Position numbers and translations under genes: made by a program. The notes below the pieces were generated by a model, which searched no databases, was not told where the DNA came from, and saw nothing but the letters and a program-made list of their open reading frames with translations. 64,000 bases of DNA, taken from NCBI RefSeq assembly GCF_900116045.1, contig NZ_LT630450.1, forward strand, positions 2,380,501 through 2,444,500, written 5' to 3'. Of this stretch, positions 25,289 to 32,221 are shown one piece after another. The stretch's first letter is position 1, and each line of letters begins with the position of its first letter. Source of the DNA: Desulfovibrio piger (lineage in GTDB: Bacteria; Desulfobacterota; Desulfovibrionia; Desulfovibrionales; Desulfovibrionaceae).

Positions 25289-25738
25289 TTATTCCTCGAT
25301 GCCCAGCTTTTTGAGCCACATCTTCCGTGCCAGCACCACGCCTTCCAGGATGGCCTGGGGGCGGGGCGGACAGCCGGGCACGTTCACATCCACGGGGATG
25401 TAGCGCGAGATGGGGCCCTCGATGGAGTAGCCCTCGCGGAACACGCCGCCGGAGATGGGGCAGATGCCCACGGCCACGGTGATCTTGGGCTCGGGGATCT
25501 CGTTCCAGACCGCGAGCACGCGGTCGCGCACACGGGTGGTCAGCGGGCCGGTGATGAGCACGATGTCGGCATGGCGGGGGCTGCCGCAGTACCGGCACCC
25601 CAGGCGTTCCACGTCGTAGCGGGGGATGCAGGCCGTGGTGGCCAGTTCCACGTCACAGCCGTTGCAGGAGCCCGCGTTGATGCGGAAGAGCCACGGCGAG
25701 CGCACCGACAGTTTTTTGAGCATGTTGTCCAGACTCAT
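25289..25738 (-). CDS. cooL: Coo-type [NiFe]-hydrogenase small subunit
   Basis: The 149-residue protein is of the NuoB/PSST type. The proximal [4Fe-4S] ligands are recognisable: Cys25 and Cys28 in NAGSCNGCDVEL, Cys93 in VGICPISGGVF, and Cys123 in VPGCPPRPQAI. It passes electrons between CooX and the NiFe site in CooH. The start at 25738 (MSLDNMLKK) follows a strong AAGGAGG that overlaps the cooK stop region. The upstream in-frame extension is not supported. Confidence 0.94.
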   Translation of the reverse strand: MSLDNMLKKLSVRSPWLFRINAGSCNGCDVELATTACIPRYDVERLGCRYCGSPRHADIVLITGPLTTRVRDRVLAVWNEIPEPKITVAVGICPISGGVFREGYSIEGPISRYIPVDVNVPGCPPRPQAILEGVVLARKMWLKKLGIEE

Positions 25739-25749
25739 GCCCGACCTCC

Positions 25750-26712
25750 TTACAGCGCCCACACCAGCACCAGGCTCACCAGAGCCAGGGCGGTGGGGAC
25801 CTTCACATAAAAGCGGAACGCCTGGTCGATGCGGAAACGCCCGGTGGCGGACTTGACCAGGGTCAGGGACAGCAGCATCAGCACCAGGCACTTGAAGACG
25901 AACCAGATCAGGTTGACGATCCAGAAGTCGGAGATGGTGCCGGGGAAGAACAGGGCCACGCCCAGGCCCAGGACCACGAAGGTCTTGAGGGCGGAGCCGA
26001 TCTGGAACAGGGCCAGCAGGGGGCCGCCGTATTCCAGCAGGGGGCCTTCCAGCACTTCGGTCTCGGCTTCGGGGATGTCGAAGGGCGGCACGCCCATGGT
26101 GCCGGGCAGGAAGATCAGGTAGGCCAGCAGGGCCGGGATCATGACCGGATTGAAGCCCAGGGAGCCGGCGCCCTGCTGCCAGTCCACGATGGCCAGCAGC
26201 GAGAACTCGGCACCGGTGCCGGTGGCCTTGCCCACCAGCATGGCCACGGCCAGCAGGATCATGAGCAGGGGGGTCTCGTAGGCCAGCATCATGAGCATCT
26301 CGCGCGAGAAGCCTATGGCGCCGAAAGGCGAGCTGGAGGCCGAGCCGCCCAGCATGATGGCGATGGCCGGGATGGGCAGCAGGTAGAAGAGCACCAGCAG
26401 GTCGCCCATGTTGTACAGGCCGTCGAACACGCCGGGCACGGGGATGAAGGCCGCGCAGACGGCCATGCCCGCAAAGCCCACCACGGGCGCGGCCAGAAAG
26501 ACGCTGCGCACGGCCGTTTTGGGGATCAGGGTCTCCTTGGTCAGCAGTTTGGCGATATCCAGCAGGGGCTGGACCAGCGGCGGGCCCACGCGGCGCTGCA
26601 GGCGGGCCTCGACGCGGCGGTCAAGGCCCTTGAACAACAGCCCCACAGCCAGCGCGAACAGGCCGCCGGGGAAAAGGCACATGTGCAGCACACCAAGAAT
26701 GATGTCGGTCAT
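25750..26712 (-). CDS. cooK: hydrogenase membrane subunit CooK (NuoH-like)
   Basis: The 320-residue protein has about eight transmembrane helices and the NuoH/ND1 signatures RRVEARLQRRVGPPLVQPLLDIAKLL (family pattern), SREMLMMLAYETPLL, and PFDIPEAETEVLEG with its conserved acidic residues. NuoH-type subunits anchor the peripheral arm and form part of the ion path that couples electron transfer to translocation. It lies 15 bp after cooM and 11 bp before cooL. Confidence 0.95.
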   Translation of the reverse strand: MTDIILGVLHMCLFPGGLFALAVGLLFKGLDRRVEARLQRRVGPPLVQPLLDIAKLLTKETLIPKTAVRSVFLAAPVVGFAGMAVCAAFIPVPGVFDGLYNMGDLLVLFYLLPIPAIAIMLGGSASSSPFGAIGFSREMLMMLAYETPLLMILLAVAMLVGKATGTGAEFSLLAIVDWQQGAGSLGFNPVMIPALLAYLIFLPGTMGVPPFDIPEAETEVLEGPLLEYGGPLLALFQIGSALKTFVVLGLGVALFFPGTISDFWIVNLIWFVFKCLVLMLLSLTLVKSATGRFRIDQAFRFYVKVPTALALVSLVLVWAL

Positions 26713-26727
26713 CTCGGTTTCTCCTTC

Positions 26728-29700
26728 CTAGCTCTTGTTGTCTACGCTGGTATTGCCCGGGAACCAGGCCAGGCGGCGAACCAGCCCGCCGTAGATGCCC
26801 GAGGGCGCCATGCGGCTGGTGGCCACCTCGGTGGGCAGGCCGCAGGTATGCACGTCCACTTCACGCAGCACCACGAAGCGGCGCACGAAGTACCAGCCCG
26901 CGGCGGCGGCGATGGCCATCATCACGCACAGGCCGGTGGCGTTCCAGGCACCGGGGCCTTCCTGCAGGCCCGAAAGGCCCACCACCAGGCTGCCGGCGTT
27001 GTAGTCGCCCAGGATGGCGTTGATGGGCCAGAGCATGAGGCCGGGGAAGATGCCGGTGATGATGCAGCCGATGGCCAGGATGGCCATGGGCACGCGCATG
27101 GTCAGCGGGGCTTCCTGCACATGGTCCAGACGGCTGGAAGGCTGGCCCAGGAAGGCCGCGTGCAGGAACTTGGCGATGTAGGCCAGGGTCAGCACGCTGC
27201 CCACCAGGGAGAGCAGGGCCAGGAAGGGCTGGCCCGCCTGCATCAGGGCATGGTAGATGATCCACTTGGACGAGAAGCCGCTGGTGGGCGGCACACCGAC
27301 CACGGACAGGCCGGCGATGGCGAACATGCACAGGGTGAAGGGCATCTTGCGGCCGATGCCGCCCAGGTCGTCCAGGCTGTCGGCGTGGGTGGCGAACATC
27401 ACGGCGCCGCAGACGAGGAAGAGCAGGTCCTTGAAGAACACGTGGTTGACCACATGCAGCATGCCGCCCGCGTAGCCCAGGGCGCCGCCGGCGGCCACGG
27501 CCAGCACCATGTAGCCGATCTGGCTCACGGTGGAGTAGATGAAGACCAGCTTCACGTTGTTGACCAGCAGGGCCTGGGTGGCGGCCATGACGATGGTGAT
27601 GCCGCCTATCCACATGACCACGGTCTGGATGAGTTCATTGGGCCAGGCGGCGCTGACGCCGATCATGGCCAGGCTGCCGCCCATGAGCATGAAGAGCTTG
27701 ATGAGGCCCAGGATGGAGCTCTTCAGCAGCACCGAGGATATGTAGCCGGACACGGGCGTGGGGGCCAGGGCCGGATGCATCTGCCAGTCGATGCGGAAGG
27801 GCAGCTGGGCGGCCTTCATGACGAAGCCGATGGCCAGCAGGGCGGTGCCGCCCCAGACCACCCAGCCGGGCAGCAGGAAGAGCTGGGTCAGGTACTGCAT
27901 GGCCCCGGAGGTGAAGGGCGTGGCCGGGCCGAGCACACAGACGCCCACAAAGATGAAGCCGGCGCCCAGCACGTTGAAGAAGAAGTACTTGAAGGCTTCG
28001 CGCAGCGATGCCTTGTCGCCTTCGTGGGCGATGGCCATGTAGAGCGTCCACGAGCTCATGATCTCCCAGAACAGGAAGAACTGGAAGAGGTAGGTGCTGG
28101 CGGACATGCCCACCAGACCGCCGCACATGGCGGTGAAGGCGCAGTAGAAGCGCCACTGGGTGTGGCTGTGGGACATGTAGCCCTGGGCGTAGAAGACGTT
28201 CAGGGCGCCGATGAGCGGCACGATGAGGGCGAAGCAGTAGCTCAGGGTATCCAGGTCGCGGCCCAGGAAGATGACCAGGACGGCGGTCAGCAGCAGCACG
28301 AAGGCGCTGGAGCGGGCGGCCCAGACGGGGTTGCGGCGGAAGAAGGCCGGCAGCAGGGCCCCGAACACGGGCACGGCCACATAGACGGGCCAGGGCGCCA
28401 TGACGGACTGGAGCACCACGGGATCCGTGGCGGCCGGGGCGAAGCAGGCCGAGGCCACGGGGATGACCAGCGTGAGCGGGGCCCAGGGGGCCAGGCCCAG
28501 CAGCAGGCTGAGGGCGGCCAGGGCCATGAGGGCGCCGCGGATGGACCACGGGGCCTCTTCCAGCACGGGCAGGTCGGCGGGGCGTTCCTCGAAGACCAGG
28601 GTCTTGAGGATGCGCACATAGTAGATGGCGCCCACCAGGGAGCCGACGAGGATCAGGGCCGCCAGCGCGGGATGCCCGGCGTGGATGGCGGACTGGATCA
28701 TCAGGTATTTGCTGAAGAAGGCGGTGAACGGCGGCAGGCCCATGATGCAGACAAGGCCCACGGCCATGCAGCTCACGGTCCAGGGCATGCACTGGCCAAG
28801 GCCGCGCAGGTCGGCGAGCTTGCGGCTGCCGGCCCGCAGGATGAGGGCGCCGGCGCCGAGGAAGAGCAGGTCTTTCATGACCGCATGGCTGAGCATGTGC
28901 GAGAGCGCACCGGCCGTGGCCAGCCAGGTGCCCATGCCCAGCACCAGGGCGATCTCGCCCAGCTGGCCCAGGGTCGAATAGGCCAGCATGCGCTTGATGT
29001 CGTCCTGCCTCAGGGCCATGAGCTCGCCGAAGATCAGGGTGGCCGCGCCCATGAAGGTCAGGACGGAGCCGAACCAGGACAGGCCGAAGACATAGTCGCC
29101 GGCAAAGAGCCCGCCGTTGGTCTGGCCCAGCAGCAGGACCACGATGCCGAACATGCCCATCTTGGTGATGATGCCGGACAGGGGACCGGACACCGAGGAG
29201 GGCGCGGCGGGATGGGCGTCGGGCAGCCAGGAGTGCAGGGGCACCAGACCGGCCTTGACGCCGAAACCGATGAGGCAGAGCAGGGCGGCCATGTTCAGCA
29301 CATGGGGCGAGAGCAGGGCGCTCTGGATGCGGACATCGGCAAGGCCCAGGCCGCCGTTGCCCAGCAGCAGCATGCCGGGCAGCATCAGCAGGGCGCCGCC
29401 CGCGCACATCAGATAATATTTGAAGCCCGCGTCAAAGGCCACGCGGTCGGCCTCGTGCACCACCAGGAAGTAGGAGGCGAAGGTCATCAGTTCCCAGTAG
29501 CCGTACATGGCGGCCATGTCGGGCGTGGAAACGATGCCGGCCAGGGAGGCGAAGGTCAGCAGCAGGAAGAACCAGTACCACCCCTGCCGGTGGGCGTGGG
29601 CCATGTAGCCCAGGGAATACACCGAGACGATGAAGGCGATGAAGCCGATCATCACCAGGAAGAGCAGGGCCACGGGCGCGGGCGCCTCCAGCGTCAGGAC

Positions 29701-30513
29701 GGCGGCCAGGGCGGCGGCGCAGGCCAGCACGCCGATGTAGGGCATCCAGCGGCATTTCAGGCAGGCAGCCGCGCCACAGGCGAAGGCTCCGGCAAAGTAG
29801 ATCCAGAAGGCGGGGTGCACGCCGGCGTGGGCCACCTGCAGGCCGGCCCAGCCGGCGGCCACGTCCAGCATGGGGACGCGGGCCAGGCCCATGAGGGCCA
29901 CCAGCACGCCCAGCACCAGGGTCAGGGCATCGGAACGGCAGCTGCCGCGGGCCTCGTCACCACAGGCGGCGTTGCAGGGCTGCAGGAAACACTGGCGCAG
30001 GGCATCCACATGCAGGCCGATGAGCACCGTGGCCGTGACGGCCGCCAGCACGGTGCAGAACAGGCCGCAGTGCAGGGGCAGGGAGGAGGCCAGGATGCCC
30101 TGGGTGATGAAAAGACGCCCTTCCGGGATGAGGAAGGGCGAACCGCCCACGCTGGCCATGAGGCCGAGGGCGAACAGGGCACCATTGACGGGCTGGAGTT
30201 TGACGGCCCCGCGCAGGGCCGCGAAGGTCGCCGACGGCGCGGCGGGCCCGGCCAGGGAGTTGAGGGCGCTCCAGCTCAGGCCGCGGGCCAGCAGCTGGAA
30301 GGCCACGAACAGCCAGACGCCTGTGCCGGCGGCGGCATTGGCCGCACCCAGCGCCATGCAGATGAGGCCCGCGTCGTGCACGGCCCCCCAGAGGATGAGC
30401 CGGCGGGCGTTCTGCCGCTGGCGGACCGCCTGCCATGCGCCATACAGCAGGAACAGCAGGCCCGGGATGAAAAGGATGAAGGAACCGCTTGCCGTGTAGG
30501 ATGGTATTGTCAT
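26728..30513 (-). CDS. cooM: hydrogenase antiporter-like membrane subunit CooM
   Basis: A very large membrane protein of 1261 residues, made of an N-terminal helical region (about 1-290) and two tandem NuoL/M/N (Mrp-antiporter-like) domains. The first spans about residues 320-640, with FWELMTF-like YWELMTFASYFLV and the lysine-bearing VKAGLVPLHSWLPDAHPAAPSSVS stretch (family pattern). The second spans about 790-1110, with FLFWEIMSSWTLYM and FVMKAAQLPFRIDWQ. The duplicated half-channel motifs imply proton or sodium pumping. Size and fusion match CooM of D. vulgaris and Rhodospirillum. It is the first gene of the operon. The start at 30513 has only a weak ribosome-binding site. Confidence 0.94.
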   Translation of the reverse strand: MTIPSYTASGSFILFIPGLLFLLYGAWQAVRQRQNARRLILWGAVHDAGLICMALGAANAAAGTGVWLFVAFQLLARGLSWSALNSLAGPAAPSATFAALRGAVKLQPVNGALFALGLMASVGGSPFLIPEGRLFITQGILASSLPLHCGLFCTVLAAVTATVLIGLHVDALRQCFLQPCNAACGDEARGSCRSDALTLVLGVLVALMGLARVPMLDVAAGWAGLQVAHAGVHPAFWIYFAGAFACGAAACLKCRWMPYIGVLACAAALAAVLTLEAPAPVALLFLVMIGFIAFIVSVYSLGYMAHAHRQGWYWFFLLLTFASLAGIVSTPDMAAMYGYWELMTFASYFLVVHEADRVAFDAGFKYYLMCAGGALLMLPGMLLLGNGGLGLADVRIQSALLSPHVLNMAALLCLIGFGVKAGLVPLHSWLPDAHPAAPSSVSGPLSGIITKMGMFGIVVLLLGQTNGGLFAGDYVFGLSWFGSVLTFMGAATLIFGELMALRQDDIKRMLAYSTLGQLGEIALVLGMGTWLATAGALSHMLSHAVMKDLLFLGAGALILRAGSRKLADLRGLGQCMPWTVSCMAVGLVCIMGLPPFTAFFSKYLMIQSAIHAGHPALAALILVGSLVGAIYYVRILKTLVFEERPADLPVLEEAPWSIRGALMALAALSLLLGLAPWAPLTLVIPVASACFAPAATDPVVLQSVMAPWPVYVAVPVFGALLPAFFRRNPVWAARSSAFVLLLTAVLVIFLGRDLDTLSYCFALIVPLIGALNVFYAQGYMSHSHTQWRFYCAFTAMCGGLVGMSASTYLFQFFLFWEIMSSWTLYMAIAHEGDKASLREAFKYFFFNVLGAGFIFVGVCVLGPATPFTSGAMQYLTQLFLLPGWVVWGGTALLAIGFVMKAAQLPFRIDWQMHPALAPTPVSGYISSVLLKSSILGLIKLFMLMGGSLAMIGVSAAWPNELIQTVVMWIGGITIVMAATQALLVNNVKLVFIYSTVSQIGYMVLAVAAGGALGYAGGMLHVVNHVFFKDLLFLVCGAVMFATHADSLDDLGGIGRKMPFTLCMFAIAGLSVVGVPPTSGFSSKWIIYHALMQAGQPFLALLSLVGSVLTLAYIAKFLHAAFLGQPSSRLDHVQEAPLTMRVPMAILAIGCIITGIFPGLMLWPINAILGDYNAGSLVVGLSGLQEGPGAWNATGLCVMMAIAAAAGWYFVRRFVVLREVDVHTCGLPTEVATSRMAPSGIYGGLVRRLAWFPGNTSVDNKS

Positions 30514-30611
30514 ACGCGCCCCATTGTCTGCCGGGTAAAAAGTACAAAATTATTGCAGATGGACGTGGATGCGCGTCATCTGCCCGAGTTTGCCCTTCCG
30601 GCGGGATATCC

Positions 30612-30635
30612 TCGTGAAAAAAATTTTTTTCACGA
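30612..30635. promoter_or_regulatory. perfect 24-bp palindrome, candidate operator of the coo operon
   Basis: TCGTG-A7-T7-CACGA is an exact 24-bp inverted repeat. It lies 8 bases downstream of the -10 hexamer of the candidate cooM promoter, so it would cover the transcription start to about +25. That is a typical repressor position. The regulator is not identified: the half-sites recall GTGAA/TTCAC motifs of redox regulators, but the 10-base gap between GTGAA and TTCAC does not fit the Rex (4) or CRP/FNR spacing I know. Confidence 0.55.
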
Positions 30636-30643
30636 TTCGCCAA

Positions 30644-30672
30644 AAGATACGCGACATTCCTGGCCGGTGCAA
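30644..30672 (-). promoter_or_regulatory. candidate coo operon promoter
   Basis: On the minus strand TTGCAC (30667-30672) and TATCTT (30644-30649) are 17 bases apart. The predicted start near 30637 leaves a leader of about 125 nt before cooM. A small inverted repeat GCAAGCC/GGCTTGC (about 30669-30690) overlaps the -35 region and follows the gpsA stop codon. Confidence 0.5.
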
Positions 30673-30692
30673 GCCTCTTTTTGGCTTGCTTG

Positions 30693-31685
30693 TCATTCCT
30701 GGCGCAAAGTCCTCGTCATCAGGCGCATGACCGCCTTCCGGGGGGATTCGCCCCCGTGCAGCAGGCCCTGGACGGCATCGGTCACCGGCGTGTCCACGCC
30801 CAGCCGGCGGGCCAGGTCATGGACCGCGGCCGTGGTCTTGACCCCTTCGGCCACCATGCCCAGGCTGGAGGTGATGTGCTCCAGGCTCTCCCCCCGGCCC
30901 AGCCGCAGCCCCACCTGCCGGTTGCGGGAAAGGTCGCCCGTGCAGGTCAGCACCAGATCGCCCAGGCCGGAAAGGCCCATGAAGGTGGCCGCCTGCGCCC
31001 CGCAGGCCTCGCCGATGCGGCTCATCTCGGCCAGACCGCGCGTCAGCAGGGCCGCCCGGCTGTTGTGCCCCAGCCCCAGCCCGTCGCAGACGCCGGCCGC
31101 GATGGCCATGACGTTCTTCAGCGCGCCGCCCAGCTCCACGCCCAGCACATCGGTGCTGGAGTAGCAGCGGAAGGTGGCACAGGAAAAAAGTTCGCGCAGG
31201 CGGCAGCCCAGCGCCTCTTCCGCCGTGGCCAGCACCACGGCCGTGGGCTGGTCGCGCACCACTTCGGCCGCGAAGGACGGCCCGGAAAGCATGGCGTAGT
31301 GGAAGGGCCTGCCCGTCAGCTCTTCCGCCACGATGCGGCTGCAGGGGGCCAGGCTGCCCCGTTCCAGGCCCTTGGCGGCATTGATGAGGACGGGTTCGGC
31401 ATGCAGGTGGTGCCGCATGGCGTGGAGCCAGCCGCGCAATTGCTGGCAGGGGATGGCCAGCAGGAGGAGCTCCGTGCCCAGCAGGCCGGGATCCGTCCCG
31501 GCCTCCAGGCCGGGATGCAGCGCGAGCCCCGGCAGGTAGCGCGGGTTCTCGTGCCGGCTGTTGATGGCCCCGGCCACGGCGGCATCGCGCAGCCACAGGC
31601 GCGTCCTGTGCCCCCGGACAGCCAGCAGATGGGCCAGGGCGGTGCCCCAGCTGCCGCCACCGGCCACGGTGATGGTGTGTCGCAT
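30693..31685 (-). CDS. gpsA: glycerol-3-phosphate dehydrogenase [NAD(P)+]
   Basis: The 330-residue enzyme has the N-terminal dinucleotide motif VAGGGSWGTALAHLLA, ILLLAIPCQ-type LLLAIPCQQLRGWL, NAAKGLERGS, the LSGPSFAAEV loop, and ELGGALKNVMAIAAGVCDGLGLGHNSRAALLTRGLAEM (family pattern) with the catalytic lysine in LKNV. It reduces dihydroxyacetone phosphate to sn-glycerol 3-phosphate, supplying the phospholipid backbone. The ATG at 31685 follows AGGAGAG. It is separated from the coo operon by that operon's own promoter. Confidence 0.96.
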   Translation of the reverse strand: MRHTITVAGGGSWGTALAHLLAVRGHRTRLWLRDAAVAGAINSRHENPRYLPGLALHPGLEAGTDPGLLGTELLLLAIPCQQLRGWLHAMRHHLHAEPVLINAAKGLERGSLAPCSRIVAEELTGRPFHYAMLSGPSFAAEVVRDQPTAVVLATAEEALGCRLRELFSCATFRCYSSTDVLGVELGGALKNVMAIAAGVCDGLGLGHNSRAALLTRGLAEMSRIGEACGAQAATFMGLSGLGDLVLTCTGDLSRNRQVGLRLGRGESLEHITSSLGMVAEGVKTTAAVHDLARRLGVDTPVTDAVQGLLHGGESPRKAVMRLMTRTLRQE

Positions 31686-31862
31686 GTTCTCTCCTGACGA
31701 GCGCTGTTGACCTGCGCAAGATATTTTTATGAGTACGTTTTTTAGGCCAGCTCGGCAAGTGGAACACGATTTTTTGTCATATGCGTGCAGAATAATTGGA
31801 CTAGCTTCCTGTGATTTTATGAACTATTTCCTGTGGGAGCAGCCTGCCCCGGGCGCGGGCAC

Positions 31863-31887
31863 AAAAAAAGGGCCGCACGGGCGGCCC
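31863..31887 (-). terminator. intrinsic terminator of the metal-chaperone gene
   Basis: On the minus strand GGGCCGC, a 4-base loop and GCGGCCC (31870-31887) are followed by seven T residues. It lies 24 bases past the stop codon of the copper-chaperone gene and upstream of gpsA. The remaining gap (31686-31860) is A/T-rich and probably holds the gpsA promoter, but no clear hexamers were settled on. Confidence 0.85.
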
Positions 31888-31911
31888 GAAAGAAGGGGAT
31901 GGTCACGCGGA

Positions 31912-32109
31912 TCATTGGGGATCGAAACCGATGTCGAAGATGGCTTTGCGCAGGGCGGCCTCATCGACCGGCGCGCTTTCTTCGTAGCGCAGTTCCTTGG
32001 CATCCAGGTCCACCACGGGGTTGCTCACGCCGGGGATCTTGGCGGCGGCTTCTTCCACGGCGGCTTTGCAGTGGCCGCAACGCATGCCGTTGACTTTGAG
32101 GATCTTCAT
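31912..32109 (-). CDS. heavy-metal-associated (HMA) domain protein, CopZ-like copper chaperone
   Basis: A 65-residue single HMA domain has the metal-binding motif MRCGHC (CxxC) near residues 8-13, then the ferredoxin-like fold pattern and ends IGFDPQ. Such proteins carry Cu(I) to copper ATPases in the cytoplasm. The ATG at 32109 follows AAGGAG by 7 bases; a longer in-frame start upstream lies in the promoter gap and was rejected. It is transcribed divergently from the copper ATPase gene 112 bp away, which supports the copper role. Confidence 0.88.
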   Translation of the reverse strand: MKILKVNGMRCGHCKAAVEEAAAKIPGVSNPVVDLDAKELRYEESAPVDEAALRKAIFDIGFDPQ

Positions 32110-32136
32110 GCGACACTCCTTGCTGTGTTTCCACAT

Positions 32137-32155
32137 ATTGATTTTCATTTTCAAT
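32137..32155. promoter_or_regulatory. palindromic site in the chaperone/ATPase divergent promoter region
   Basis: ATTGATTTTCATTTTCAAT is a partial palindrome (ATTGA/TCAAT arms; the right half ATTTTCAA looks like half of a Fur-type box). It lies between the two divergent metal genes, with possible -10 sequences (AATAAT near 32170) to the right. Sensor identity is unknown. Confidence 0.35.
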
Positions 32156-32221
32156 GGGAGCACCATCAGGAATAATACTGCCGGAACGGAGCGTCAAGAC
32201 CACCGGCAGACAGGAGGTTTT

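Noticed and set aside
30612-30635. Calling the coo palindrome a Rex, CRP/FNR or CooA site
   Set aside because: Half-site spacing (10 bases between GTGAA and TTCAC) does not match the spacing of those regulators, so it was reported only as an unassigned operator.
26683-31164. A very long open frame on the plus strand opposite cooM
   Set aside because: It is rich in His, Gln, Gly and Ala as expected for the antisense frame of GC-rich membrane-protein codons, it has no family motifs, and the minus strand encodes a clear CooM.
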